Source: Pseudonocardiaceae bacterium YIM PH 21723
GTDB taxonomy: Bacteria; Actinomycetota; Actinomycetes; Mycobacteriales; Pseudonocardiaceae
Reading direction: 5' to 3'
DNA length: 64,000 nucleotides
NCBI GenBank assembly: GCA_003600225.1
Contig: QZFT01000089.1
Coordinates: forward strand, 62,001-126,000
A program made the translations under genes and the position numbers. Positions 18,507-30,593 of this stretch are shown piece by piece. How positions within the stretch are numbered: position 1 is the first letter of the stretch; each line of letters starts with the position of its first letter. A model generated the notes under the pieces. The model was not told the DNA's origin. It searched no databases and saw only the letters and a list, made by a program, of their open reading frames with translations.

Positions 18507-18866
18507 ATGACCGCACAACTGATCATGGTGAACCTGGACTGCGCCGATCCGCAGGGGCTGGCCGCCTTCTACGGCTCGGTGCTCGACTGGCCCGTTACGC
18601 ACAGCACCGAGGAATACGGGATGGTCAGCGATGGCCACACCTCCATCGGATTCGGCAGGGTGGCGGACTACACGCCACCCGCCTGGCCCGATTCCCCGGG
18701 AACCAAGCGCTTCCACCTGGATCTGTCGGTGCCCGATCTGGACGCCGCGGTGGATACCTGTGTGGGACTGGGCGCGACCGTCCCGGAGTTCCAGCCGGGC
18801 GGCGGCCGATGGCGGGTGTTGCTGGATCCGGCCGGACACCCGTTCTGCCTGTGTCGCGCGTCGTGA
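18507..18866 (+). CDS. VOC superfamily (glyoxalase-like) protein 1
   Basis: 119 residues with two beta-alpha-beta-beta-beta modules: MVNLDCADPQGLAAFYGSVL in the first, HLDLSVPDLDAAV and VLLDPAGHPFCLC in the second. Family members include glyoxalases, dioxygenases and antibiotic-binding proteins. No substrate can be assigned. A paralogous VOC gene follows 190 bp on. Confidence 0.8.
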   Translation: MTAQLIMVNLDCADPQGLAAFYGSVLDWPVTHSTEEYGMVSDGHTSIGFGRVADYTPPAWPDSPGTKRFHLDLSVPDLDAAVDTCVGLGATVPEFQPGGGRWRVLLDPAGHPFCLCRAS

Positions 18867-19053
18867 CGCGGGAGCCGGGGCAGGTTCGAGGCGGCTCGTC
18901 GGCACGACTGGGATGGGGCATGGCGCTCTCCTCCGGGCTGCCTCGGGCGCTGCTTTTCTCAGCAGAGGGCGGGAACCCGCGATTCAGGACACCTGCCGGG
19001 CTGTTTCACCCGATGGAGTTAGGCGCGATCTGAAGAGGTGGAGGGCGGGGCCT

Positions 19054-19446
19054 GTGGTGTCGCTGGTGCAGAACGTTGCGATCGATTGTGCGGATCCCTA
19101 TGAGCTGGCCCGGTTCTGGAGCAAGGTGACCGGTGGGCCACTACATCCGGAGGACGAACCGGGTGCCGGTGAGTCACAGGTGTTGCCGGCCGAGGGACCG
19201 GTGCTGCATTTCAACAAGGTGCCGGAGCCCAAGGAGATCAAGAACCGGATCCATCTGTGCCTGCGGCCCGAGACCTCCCGCGAGCAGGAGGTGGAGCGGC
19301 TCCTGGGGATCGGGGCCACCCTTGTCGCCGATCACCGGAACCCGGATGGCTCCGGCTGGGCGATCATGGCCGATCCCGAGGGGAACGAGTTCTGCGTCCT
19401 GCGCAGCGCGTCCGACCGGGCAGGCTCAATCGGGGATGCCGGCTGA
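19054..19446 (+). CDS. VOC superfamily (glyoxalase-like) protein 2
   Basis: 130 residues from a GTG at 19054 or 19057 with GGAGGG upstream; the longer frame overlaps gene 1 out of register and is not supported. It shows the same VOC pattern (VAIDCADPYELARFWSKVTG, RIHLCLRP, MADPEGNEFCVL), with ~30 percent similarity in layout to VOC protein 1. Its end overlaps the convergent aldo-keto reductase by 21 bp. Confidence 0.8.
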   Translation: MVSLVQNVAIDCADPYELARFWSKVTGGPLHPEDEPGAGESQVLPAEGPVLHFNKVPEPKEIKNRIHLCLRPETSREQEVERLLGIGATLVADHRNPDGSGWAIMADPEGNEFCVLRSASDRAGSIGDAG

Positions 19447-20352
19447 GTTCAGCCGGTCCATGGTGGCGGCGTCCAGGGTGATCTGGCCGGCGGCGACGTT
19501 GGCTTCGAGGTGGGCCGGGCTCGCGGTACCGGGGATGAGCAGCACGTTCGGCGCGTGGTGCAGCAACCAGGCGAGGCCGACCTGGGCTGGGGTGTGTCCC
19601 AGGGCCTGCGCGGTGGCGGTGACCGCGGGCTCGTCGGTGACCTTGGGAAAGCCGGGGAAGGCGCCGCCGAGTGGGAAGAACGGGACCCAGGCGATGTCGT
19701 GCTCGATGCAGAGGCCGAGCATCTCCTCGTCGTCCCGGGAGACCAGGCTGTAGGCGTTCTGCACGCAGACGATACCGGCGGGCAGGGCCTGGCGGACGCG
19801 GTCCAGGGTGGTGCTGCTCAGGCCGATGGCGCCGATCTTGCCCTCGTCGCGCAGGGCGATCATGGTGGCGAGCTGGTCGTCGAGGTCGACGAGCTGGTCT
19901 CCCTCGGCGAGCAGGCCGGGGCCGATGTCCAGCCGGCGGAGGTTCACCACCGGGATCTGGTCCAGGCCGAGGGTTCGCAGGTTGTCCTCTACCTCGGTTC
20001 GCAGTTCCTCGGGACGCTGGGCCACACGCAGCCGAATCCGGCCGTCCGGTTCGGCGGTGGCGCCGACCTTGCTGACGATCAGCACTCCGTCCTCGGGGCG
20101 CAGCGCCTCGCGGATAATCTCGTTGACGAAGCCATTGCCGTAGAACTGAGCGGTGTCGATGTGATCGACGCCGAGGGCCACCGCGCAGCGCACCAGGGCG
20201 AGGGCGGCGTTGCGGTCGGTGTGCAGGCGTTCCAGTTGCATGGCGCCGTAGCCGATGCGGGAGACCGGGTGAGTACCGATCGTTCCGGCGCCACCGGCGC
20301 GGGGGAAGCCGGCGGTGGTGCGCTGGGCGGAATCCGAGCTGCTGACGGTCAT
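19426..20352 (-). CDS. Aldo-keto reductase
   Basis: 308 residues, (beta/alpha)8 NADPH-dependent oxidoreductase. The catalytic Asp and Tyr are in DHIDTAQFYGNG, the Lys in LIVSKVG, and the cofactor loops in IGAIGLSSTT and VLLIPGTASP. The usual catalytic histidine position (normally xxLH) reads VNLRRLD, so the His appears replaced by Arg; this occurs in some subfamilies but may alter activity. Physiological substrate unknown. Confidence 0.87.
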   Translation of the reverse strand: MTVSSSDSAQRTTAGFPRAGGAGTIGTHPVSRIGYGAMQLERLHTDRNAALALVRCAVALGVDHIDTAQFYGNGFVNEIIREALRPEDGVLIVSKVGATAEPDGRIRLRVAQRPEELRTEVEDNLRTLGLDQIPVVNLRRLDIGPGLLAEGDQLVDLDDQLATMIALRDEGKIGAIGLSSTTLDRVRQALPAGIVCVQNAYSLVSRDDEEMLGLCIEHDIAWVPFFPLGGAFPGFPKVTDEPAVTATAQALGHTPAQVGLAWLLHHAPNVLLIPGTASPAHLEANVAAGQITLDAATMDRLNSAGIPD

Positions 20353-20450
20353 GAAGGGTTCCTTCCGGTGGATTCACCTACCCACAGCTTAGCGGAGGTG
20401 CCTCCGTTTTGCCGGTCGGAGCGGGGCCGCCGGGTACTTCGACGCGACGA

Positions 20451-20488
20451 AGGACGCCCTCGTTCACCGGGGTGAACGAGGGCGTCCT
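20451..20488 (-). terminator. Terminator of the dnaK-grpE-dnaJ-hspR operon
   Basis: Perfect 18-bp stem (left arm AGGACGCCCTCGTTCACC) with a 2-nt loop, 16 bp beyond the hspR stop. It has no clear U-tract but is the only strong structure there. Confidence 0.8.
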
Positions 20489-20504
20489 CAAGTAGTTCAG
20501 CGGA

Positions 20505-20947
20505 TCAGCGTTGGGGCTTGGGCCGCCAGACGACCAGGGCGGTCTGCTGACGGACCGGGACCAGGTCGCGGCGGTAGGAGGCGTGCACCGCGGCCGTCGC
20601 CTGCTGGGCGGCGGCATGCACGGCGGACAGCTCTTCCATGAGCTCGGTGACCTGGGCTTTGAGCATGTTGACCTGGTGTTCGAGCTCGATGATGCGTTTG
20701 ATGCCCGCCAGGTTGACGCCTTCCTCCTGGGAAAGGCGCTGTACCTCGCGCAGCAGCACGATGTCCCTGGTCGAGTACCGGCGACCTCCGCCTGAGGTAC
20801 GACCGGGAGAGACCAGACCCTGACGGTCGTACGTCCGCAGGGTTTGCGCGTGCATGCCGGACAGCTGGGCGGCCACCGAGATCACGAACATCGGCGTGTT
20901 CTCGTCGGCGCCCGGCGGGAAAGCGATATCGATCTTGAACGGTTCGG

Positions 20948-20951
<4 letters not shown>
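20505..20951 (-). CDS. hspR: Heat-shock repressor HspR (MerR family)
   Basis: 148 residues. MerR-type winged helix (MFVISVAAQLSGMHAQTLRT, then RQGLVSPGRTSGGGRRYS) followed by a leucine-rich coiled coil (95-125). HspR represses its own operon and clpB by binding HAIR sites with DnaK as co-repressor. The start overlaps the dnaJ stop by four bases (ATGA). Three HAIR-like sites are in the window. Confidence 0.95.
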
Positions 20952-22144
<1,193 letters not shown>

Positions 22145-22187
22145 TCGGGATCCCTCCCCTCGCTCTGATCACTGTTTCTCAACGGAA

Positions 22188-22798
22188 CTATTCGTCGTCG
22201 GATTCCGTGCCGTGGTCGGTGACCCCGACCAGCGCCGGACGCAGTACCCGCTCGCCGAACCGGTAGCCCTGGCGCATCACCAGGGTCACGGTCGGACCGG
22301 TCACGTCGGTGGAGGTGCTGTGCTGAACGGCCTCGTGCACCGACGGGTCGAACTCCTCACCCGTCTTGCCGAAGGACTCCAGCCCGGCCCGGTTCAGCGT
22401 GCCGATCAGCTTGTCCGCCACCGCCTTGAAGGCACCGTTCAGGTCGCCGTGCGCCTCGGCCCGCTCGATGTCGTCGAGCACACCGAGCAGCTCGTTGGCC
22501 AGCGATGCCTTCGCCAGCTGCAGCGTGGCCTCGCGGTCCCGCTCGACCCGCCGCCGGTAGTTGGCGTATTCCGCCGTTACCCGCTGCAGATCGGCGGTCC
22601 GCTCCGCCAGCTCGCTGTTCTCTTCCACCAGCACGGCACCGGGCTGGTCACCGGTCTCCGGTACGTCTGAAATGACCTTTTCAGCAGGCACAGCTTCGCG
22701 CTTCTCCCCGGTTTCCGGGTCCAGGCGGCGCTTGTCGCGCACGACGACGCGCTCCGGCTCGCCCTCGGACCCCGTGGTCTCCTTCGCGGCTCCGTCGG

Positions 22799-22802
<4 letters not shown>
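22188..22802 (-). CDS. grpE: Nucleotide exchange factor GrpE
   Basis: 204 residues. An acidic, disordered N-terminus leads into the long GrpE coiled coil (about 55-110, [20 protein letters not shown]) and the C-terminal beta domain ([30 protein letters not shown]). It releases ADP from DnaK. The start overlaps the dnaK stop by four bases. Confidence 0.95.
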
Positions 22803-24655
<1,853 letters not shown>

Positions 24656-24743
24656 GGTGTCTTCCTCCGTATTGCAGTGGTACCGGACGTCTATAGTGTT
24701 CGCGCTCCGGATAAGTGGTGGTGACACACCCTCCGGAGGCAGG

Positions 24744-24764
24744 CTTGAGCGCCTGCGACTCAAG
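24744..24764. promoter_or_regulatory. HAIR operator 1 upstream of dnaK
   Basis: CTTGAGC-N7-ACTCAAG, 13 of 14 match to the HAIR consensus, 89 bp upstream of the dnaK start. Confidence 0.92.
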
Positions 24765-24798
24765 TTTAGCGGAGGTGGTCGGCCGGCCGTCAACCGGA

Positions 24799-24819
24799 CT
24801 TGAGTCACCCTCGCTCAAT
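24799..24819. promoter_or_regulatory. HAIR operator 2 upstream of dnaK
   Basis: CTTGAGT-N7-GCTCAAT, 12 of 14 match, centred 55 bp (about five helical turns) from operator 1, so HspR dimers would bind the same face of the DNA. Confidence 0.85.
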
Positions 24820-24960
24820 CTCACTACCGGCTCAACGGCAGAGCCTCGTCACAAGTTCCCGGGGGACCGCAACGAGCACACAGAGCTCTCGTTAGACCCC
24901 GCAGCTCACCCATATGGGTTAGACGGGGGAAGGTGACGGACGCTGTCCACACGAACACGG

Positions 24961-26151
24961 ATGCTCGCCGTGGCGATGGTCTGCGGCCTGCTCACCTCGA
25001 CCGCTCCCGTACTCACCTCCGCGGCGAGTGCCCTGCCCGCCGAGCTGCGTGCCGCCATCCGGCACGACCTGGGCATGAGCGCCGCCGAGTACCTCAGGTC
25101 CGCCGCCACGTTCACCGGCCGTACCTATGCTCCCACCAGCGGCAATGACCTTCGGGGCGGCGATCCCATGCTGCTGTCGGCGGGCACCTGCTCCGCCGGC
25201 TTCACCGCGGTCGACGCCAACGGAATCGGCCGGGTGCTCACCGCGGGCCACTGCGGCCGGGTCGGCGGCCCGTTCCGGATCGGCGGCGGAATGCTGGGCG
25301 TTCCGGACCAGGTCAGGTTCGACGATCTGAACTCCGGCGGTCAGGGCGACGACTACGCCACGTTGCAGGTGACGAACCCGAATGTGCGACTCCACCCCGA
25401 AGTGAGTAATTACCAGGGTGGAGCGGTGCCGGTCACCGGCCTGGCGGCCCCGGCGGTGGGCATGCCCGTCTGCAAATCCGGCGCCGGTACCCGCTGGACC
25501 TGTGGCGTGATCACCGCGGTGGACGTCGTGATGAAGGGCGATGTCGCCGCGCAGCCCGGTGTCGGCACCCGGATCCAGCGGGTGTTCACCCACACGGCCT
25601 GTTCGGAGAGCGGCGACAGCGGCGGCGCGGTGCTGTCCGGAACCAAGGCCGTCGGGATCACCGAGGGCGGCTTTCCCGGCCAGGACGGCCACTGCCCGTC
25701 GGCGCACGGCGGCACGAACACCTCCCTGGCCGAGCCGCTGGTCAGCGATGTCCTGCCGGACTTCGGCGGGAAACTGTTCCTGCTCACCACGACCGGGGAC
25801 GTCGACGGGGACGGCGTACCGGACACCGTCGAACTGGCCGGCGATCCGACGGCGATGCGGGACACCAACCACAACGGCATCGCGGCGTTCCGGGATCCCG
25901 ATGAGCCGAAACCACGCGTCGCCGCTCCGGTCCCGACCACGACCCACGCCACCACCACGGGGGCCGGCGCACAGCTGGGCGCGGCGGGCAGCGCGGGATC
26001 CCCTTACGCCATGTCGGAATCGGCCAGCCAGCCTTTGGCCGCGCGGTCATTGGACGGGCCGGACACGCTGGACTTCATCCTGTGGCCGGCGGCGTTGTTC
26101 CTGGTACTGGCCTTCTTCGCGGTGACGGTGTCACGGCGCCAGCCCGGCTGA
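24961..26151 (+). CDS. Secreted S1-family serine protease with C-terminal membrane anchor
   Basis: 396 residues from ATG 24961 (an upstream CTG at 24943 would add basic residues to a signal peptide that otherwise lacks them). Signal sequence 1-25 ends SAASA. Chymotrypsin-like triad: His97 in TAGHCG, Asp130 or 131 in GDDYATLQ, Ser220 in SESGDSGGAV, as in streptogrisins/alpha-lytic protease. Residues 280-310 hold DVDGDGVPDTVE and DTNHNGIAAF, calcium-binding thrombospondin-3-like loops; a serine/threonine-rich stalk follows, then a transmembrane helix (about 371-390) ending RRQPG. It should be membrane-tethered outside the cell. CCCATATGGG lies 40 bp upstream. Confidence 0.85.
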   Translation: MLAVAMVCGLLTSTAPVLTSAASALPAELRAAIRHDLGMSAAEYLRSAATFTGRTYAPTSGNDLRGGDPMLLSAGTCSAGFTAVDANGIGRVLTAGHCGRVGGPFRIGGGMLGVPDQVRFDDLNSGGQGDDYATLQVTNPNVRLHPEVSNYQGGAVPVTGLAAPAVGMPVCKSGAGTRWTCGVITAVDVVMKGDVAAQPGVGTRIQRVFTHTACSESGDSGGAVLSGTKAVGITEGGFPGQDGHCPSAHGGTNTSLAEPLVSDVLPDFGGKLFLLTTTGDVDGDGVPDTVELAGDPTAMRDTNHNGIAAFRDPDEPKPRVAAPVPTTTHATTTGAGAQLGAAGSAGSPYAMSESASQPLAARSLDGPDTLDFILWPAALFLVLAFFAVTVSRRQPG

Positions 26152-26378
26152 TGGCGGGGGCGCTGACCGGCGGAGTTGTGCGCGGCGCCGGTCAGCACCC
26201 GGGAGCCACCTGGTCGGGGCGACTCTCATCCGGCGCCGTGGGGCAGAACGGCGGCGGGTTTCCGGTGGAGTGCTGCGATGCACTCACGGCGAAAAAGGTT
26301 GAGTCGTCAAATTTGCTCCGCAGCGGCCTTGATCGCAATCCGGGGCATCGTTTCGTTGCCGGTTCGATACCCAGTGAT

Positions 26379-27359
26379 CTACAGGCGGTCCCACCGTGCG
26401 GGATCCAGCGCGGCGCGCTGACGCTGGGCCATCTCGACCGCCTGAGCCACGCTGACCTCGCGGAACGTCACCGTGTCCCGGCCGGGCCTGCACTGACCGA
26501 TCCGCCAGCGGGCGGCGCGCGGCACCACTCCGATGATCACGAAGCCGCCGCAGGTCTGCCCCTCGGGACCGAGTACCACCGGCTCGTCGCCGCTCACGTT
26601 CACCCCACCCACCGGGTACGGGGTCTCCAGGATGTTGGACGGGTGGTCGCCGGCGATGCCGCCGTCGGCGCGCGCCCACTCGAACCGGGGACCGCGCAGC
26701 CGGGTGGCCATCCGGTTGGAGTTGAGGTCCACCCGCCACGGTTCGGCGGTGAACAGCTTCCAGTCGGTCGGGGTGAGGTACTCCGGGTCGGCGTGTGGCC
26801 CCTTGACCACCTCGACCTCCCAGTCCCGGGCGAACACCGGGCGCAACGCGACCGGCATCCGCAACGCGCGGGACTGACCCGCGTTCACCTGCAGGATGTC
26901 GCCCGCCACCAGCGCGCGGCCGGCCAGGCCGCCGACGCCGGCCAGCAGATAGGTGGAGCCGGAGTCCAGCAGCTCGCGGACCGCGAATCCGCCGGAGAAG
27001 GCCAGGTAGGCGCGGAATCCGGGTGCGCCGGACATCGCCAGCTGGATCTCCTGGCCGGGCCGCACGCGTACGCCCTCCCACGCCGGACGGGGGCTGCCGT
27101 TGATGGTCAGCTCCACGCCCGCCGCTCCGGTCACCGCGAGCACGCCCTCACACAGCACGGCGAGGGTGATCCGCACGAGGGGGATCTCCAGCGCGGGCGC
27201 CTGTGGATCATTGCCCACCAGCAGGTTGGCCGCGCGCAGGCTGAACGGGTCGGCGGGCCCCGCCGGGGAGAAGCCCCGGTGTGCGCTGCCGACCCGGCCG
27301 GGCAGGTCCTGGATGGTGGTCTGGATACCCGGGTCGACCACCTCGAGTGCGGCGACCAT
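26379..27359 (-). CDS. pxpC: 5-oxoprolinase subunit C (KipA-like carboxyltransferase-fold protein)
   Basis: 326 residues matching the PxpC/KipA/allophanate hydrolase subunit 2 family (VDPGIQTTIQDLPGR, FSPAGPADPFSLRAANLLVG, GGIAGDHPSNIL). PxpA, PxpB and PxpC together hydrolyse 5-oxoproline to glutamate with ATP. Start and upstream pxpB stop share one base (TGATG). No pxpA (LamB/YcsF) is adjacent, so it must be elsewhere if the pathway works. Confidence 0.87.
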   Translation of the reverse strand: MVAALEVVDPGIQTTIQDLPGRVGSAHRGFSPAGPADPFSLRAANLLVGNDPQAPALEIPLVRITLAVLCEGVLAVTGAAGVELTINGSPRPAWEGVRVRPGQEIQLAMSGAPGFRAYLAFSGGFAVRELLDSGSTYLLAGVGGLAGRALVAGDILQVNAGQSRALRMPVALRPVFARDWEVEVVKGPHADPEYLTPTDWKLFTAEPWRVDLNSNRMATRLRGPRFEWARADGGIAGDHPSNILETPYPVGGVNVSGDEPVVLGPEGQTCGGFVIIGVVPRAARWRIGQCRPGRDTVTFREVSVAQAVEMAQRQRAALDPARWDRL

Positions 27360-28252
27360 CAGGCCACCGCCAGCCGTGGCGGCTGTTCGAGGAACTCACG
27401 GACCGCGACCTCGCCGTCGTCGATCCGGTAGTCGAACTCGCCGGAGAACACCTGGCTGCGCAGCTCGCTGAGCCGCTCGCCGCTGACCAGGTGGAAGCCG
27501 ATCCGGTCGGCGGGCCGCAGCAGCAACGGGTCGGCCTTGAACGCCTTGTTGGTGCGCCGCATGTCCATGATCGGCAGCGTCCGGCCGAGCATCTGGTAGC
27601 CGCCCGGCCCCTCCAGCGGCATGATCGACACGCTCGGGCCGCCCATGGACACGGCGCCCTCCTGGGTCCACGCCCGCGGCGGGTTGTACTTCGGCGCGAC
27701 GAGCAACCGGTCGCAGGTCATCGGGTACAGGAACGGCTGACCGGGGAAGTAGCCGGTGAAGGCGACCCACCAGGTGGTGCCCAGCACGTACCCGAAGAAC
27801 TCGTCCCGACCGGCGAGGCCGTTGAACTCCACCAGCCGGTCGATGTCGGTGCCCGCGCGCCCAGGATGCGCCTCGGCGTAGCGGCGGATGGCCTCCAGCG
27901 TGCCCGGATCGTCGAAGGCGATCGGCAACGTGATGCTCCGGCTGGGCAGCACCAGTTCGGCGAGTCCGGGCAGGTCGCCGTGCACCTCACGCAGCACGCT
28001 GATCAGCCGGTCGTAGCCGAGCAGGTCCGGATCGAAGTTGACCATCAGTGAACGCAGGCCGGGCACGAGGTCCAATACCCCCGGCACCGCCGCCTCGCGC
28101 ATGCGCTGCTGCACCGCGTGGACCAGGAAGTTCAGCCGCAGATCGAACTCCGCCTCGCCGTACTCCACGAGCAGCGCGGAGTCGCCCGCCGGCCGGAACC
28201 GCGCTGGGGGCAGACCGGTCACCGGTTCAGGCGACTGCGCACTGGAACACAT
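27359..28252 (-). CDS. pxpB: 5-oxoprolinase subunit B (KipI-like)
   Basis: 297 residues, longer than the ~230-residue classic PxpB because of an inserted middle segment. Family motifs: RPAGDSALLVEYG, SLMVNFDPDLL, LPIAFDD, FNGLAGRDEFFGYVLG, WTQEGAVSMGG and GPGGYQMLG. It works as a complex with PxpC. The PucR-type regulator gene ends 105 bp upstream, and a possible operator or promoter lies between. Confidence 0.85.
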   Translation of the reverse strand: MCSSAQSPEPVTGLPPARFRPAGDSALLVEYGEAEFDLRLNFLVHAVQQRMREAAVPGVLDLVPGLRSLMVNFDPDLLGYDRLISVLREVHGDLPGLAELVLPSRSITLPIAFDDPGTLEAIRRYAEAHPGRAGTDIDRLVEFNGLAGRDEFFGYVLGTTWWVAFTGYFPGQPFLYPMTCDRLLVAPKYNPPRAWTQEGAVSMGGPSVSIMPLEGPGGYQMLGRTLPIMDMRRTNKAFKADPLLLRPADRIGFHLVSGERLSELRSQVFSGEFDYRIDDGEVAVREFLEQPPRLAVA

Positions 28253-28293
28253 GATGACGAGTCAACCGCTCACATGAGCCCTAAGGGATTAGT

Positions 28294-28332
28294 CCAAATG
28301 TATAAAAAATGGCCCTGCTATTGGACATTTGG
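28294..28332 (-). promoter_or_regulatory. Inverted repeat and candidate promoter upstream of pxpBC
   Basis: CCAAATGT (28294-28301) and ACATTTGG (28325-28332) form 8-bp arms around a 23-bp spacer that is unusually AT-rich for this genome (TATAAAAAAT). On the minus strand TATACA is a plausible -10 with TGTCCA 17 bp upstream. It may be the control site of PucR or of another regulator. Confidence 0.45.
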
Positions 28333-28356
28333 GCGAGAAAAACCGGAAACGACCAG

Positions 28357-29883
28357 TTAACGGTGTTCATCGTCGGCGAGGTGTAACGCAAACCACAACT
28401 CAGCGCGTACTGCTGTGTCGTCCAGACTTCGGCCAAGTAGGTCCTCCGCCTTCCGCAACCGGTAACGGAGCGTGTGCCGGTGTACCCCCAGCGCCGAACT
28501 GGTGGCATCCCAGTGGCAGTTGTGCTCCAGGAAGGCCTGCAGGGTGCGGATCAGGTCCACCTTGTTGCCGTCCGGGGTGGACACCAGCGGCTCCAGCAAC
28601 GCCCTGGCGTACTCCTTCAGGCTGGGCGAGTCCATGTGGTCCAGCAGCCGGATGTCCCGGAGATCCTTGCTGGTCAGCACCTGTACCTGGGCTGGATCGG
28701 CGTGGTGCACCTCCAGCATCCGGTGCACGGCCTGCATCGCGGTCGAGGCGTTGTCCACCGGCACCGGGTCGCTCATCGCGGCCAGCCCACCGCCGCAGCC
28801 GTGCAGCAACGCCTCCAGCCGCTGCTGATCCTCCGGGGTCGCGCTGTGCACCAGGTGCACCCGGCGCTCGGTACCGACCCGCGCGGCCATCGCGCCGACC
28901 AGTTGCATGCCCGGGTCCCGGTCGATCAGATCCAGCAGCAGCTCGACCCGGGTGGACAACACGTCGAAGGCGACCACCCGGACGGGTTCGGCGGGCAGCC
29001 GGACCCCGGCGCAGTGCGCGGCGGCGTCCGCCTCGGCGGCCTGCTGTTGCAACACCAGATAGAGCAGCGCGGCCTGCAGACCGCGGGCGGCCAGCTTCTC
29101 CGTCTGCCTGCGGTGGTGCATGAACATCAATCCGCTGATGGCGATCTGCACCAGGTCCACCGCGGGCCCGGACAGATCAGGGGCCCCGACCGCCAGGTAG
29201 GCCACCGGATCGTCCAGCACCTGCACGGTCTGCATCGAGCAGACCTGGTCGTCCGCGGCCCAGCTGGAGCTGGCCGACCGACCTGCCTGCCGCATCCGGT
29301 CGAGTTCCTCCCGCACCCTGGGCAGGTGCGTGGCCGCCGAGGGCGGGGACACCGCGATCGGCTCCCCACCGGGCTCGACCACCAGCGCCCAGCCACCCAG
29401 GTTCTTCGCCAGCCGGGCGGTGACGTCCAGTTCGACGCCGCCGCCGACCACCAGGTTCACCATCTCCCGCTGCGCGTTGGACAGCGTCCGGCGCCGCGCG
29501 GAACGACTCCGCCTGCCCTCGTTGTAGACGGCCCGGCTGACCGCGAGGAACGAGGTGTTGTCCGGCACCTCGAACACCACGAACCCCAGCTTCCGGGCAC
29601 GTTCCAGGAGCTCGATCGGCGCCCGCTCGTACTGGTCGCCGACCCCGAACCCCAGTGCGGCCGCCCCCGCGGCGTGCAGCCGGCCGAGGTACTCCCCGGC
29701 CGCCGCCCCCGGAGGCAGCCCGGAGCCGTGGGTCAGGATCAGCTCACCGCCGCGCAGGAACTGGTCCACGTCGAGCTGCTCGGTGATGTGCACCCAGCGG
29801 ATCTCCCGGCCCAGGTCCTGCTCGCCGACCAGCAACCGGAGGTTGAGGCTCGGCAGCGCCAGCAGTGTCCCGAGGGTCAGCAC
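28357..29883 (-). CDS. PucR-family transcriptional regulator
   Basis: 508 residues. The N-terminal PucR domain (about 5-120, VGEQDLGREIRWVHITEQLD, LRGGELILTHG) is followed by a GGDEF-like degenerate middle and the C-terminal PucR helix-turn-helix (FLEHNCHWDATSSALGVHRH, then TLRYRLRKAEDLLGRSL). PucR proteins activate purine, amino-acid and GABA catabolism; adjacency suggests it controls pxpBC in response to 5-oxoproline or a related compound. Confidence 0.9.
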   Translation of the reverse strand: MLTLGTLLALPSLNLRLLVGEQDLGREIRWVHITEQLDVDQFLRGGELILTHGSGLPPGAAAGEYLGRLHAAGAAALGFGVGDQYERAPIELLERARKLGFVVFEVPDNTSFLAVSRAVYNEGRRSRSARRRTLSNAQREMVNLVVGGGVELDVTARLAKNLGGWALVVEPGGEPIAVSPPSAATHLPRVREELDRMRQAGRSASSSWAADDQVCSMQTVQVLDDPVAYLAVGAPDLSGPAVDLVQIAISGLMFMHHRRQTEKLAARGLQAALLYLVLQQQAAEADAAAHCAGVRLPAEPVRVVAFDVLSTRVELLLDLIDRDPGMQLVGAMAARVGTERRVHLVHSATPEDQQRLEALLHGCGGGLAAMSDPVPVDNASTAMQAVHRMLEVHHADPAQVQVLTSKDLRDIRLLDHMDSPSLKEYARALLEPLVSTPDGNKVDLIRTLQAFLEHNCHWDATSSALGVHRHTLRYRLRKAEDLLGRSLDDTAVRAELWFALHLADDEHR

Positions 29884-29933
29884 CCTCGCAGCGTACGACC
29901 TATTCCGGCATTTCGGCTGGCCAGACTTCCACG

Positions 29934-30593
29934 TCAGCCTCGGGCCAGCTTGATATCGCCTGACCCGGTGCTCACCGTGATCGTGTGCTGAGCGTCCGGC
30001 CTGTCGTTCAGGGAGACCCTGCGACTGCCCGATGCGCTCTTGGTCTGCACCCGGTAGTCGTCGTCGGGCACGGACACCGTCACATCACCGGAGGCCGTGT
30101 CCGCCCGCACATCGCCCACCGTGGTCAGCTTCGCGGTCACGGTGCCCGATGCGGTGTCGAGCTTCACCGGTCCGGCGACGTCGTTCAGGGTGATGTCGCC
30201 GGAGGCGGTCGTCATGTCGACCGGCCCTGTCTGCTGGGCGTGAAGGTCGCCGGAGGCCAGTTTTCCGCTGATCTTCGGCCTGCCCGGCAGGTTCACCGTG
30301 TAACTGATCGAGCAGTTGACCCCACACGTGCCGTCCAGCACCAGCGTCTGCCCCTCCAGGCGATGCCGTAGCTGCGAGCCCGGATGTGTGCCGCTGTACC
30401 GGACCTCCCGGTACACGGTGATCTTGTCCCCGGTTGCGTGGTGCAGGGTGACGTCTCCGGACGAACCGTCGATCTTCACCTCGGCGACCTCCCCGGTCAG
30501 CATCCCGGTGTCCGAGAAACCCGACTGGCCGAACCCGACACCACAGCCCGCGAGCAGGCCACACAACGCGAGCAGCGTGATCGCCTTGCGCAT
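29934..30593 (-). CDS. DUF4097 lipoprotein 2
   Basis: 219 residues. Lipobox LLAGC at residues 13-17 marks a lipoprotein. The mature part is a beta-helix of short repeats containing SGDV/SGTV/SGDI turns typical of DUF4097. A TxCxxNCS pair (GTCGVNCSIS) is kept in the paralogue. Start overlaps the upstream paralogue stop by one base. Function unknown. Confidence 0.75.
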   Translation of the reverse strand: MRKAITLLALCGLLAGCGVGFGQSGFSDTGMLTGEVAEVKIDGSSGDVTLHHATGDKITVYREVRYSGTHPGSQLRHRLEGQTLVLDGTCGVNCSISYTVNLPGRPKISGKLASGDLHAQQTGPVDMTTASGDITLNDVAGPVKLDTASGTVTAKLTTVGDVRADTASGDVTVSVPDDDYRVQTKSASGSRRVSLNDRPDAQHTITVSTGSGDIKLARG

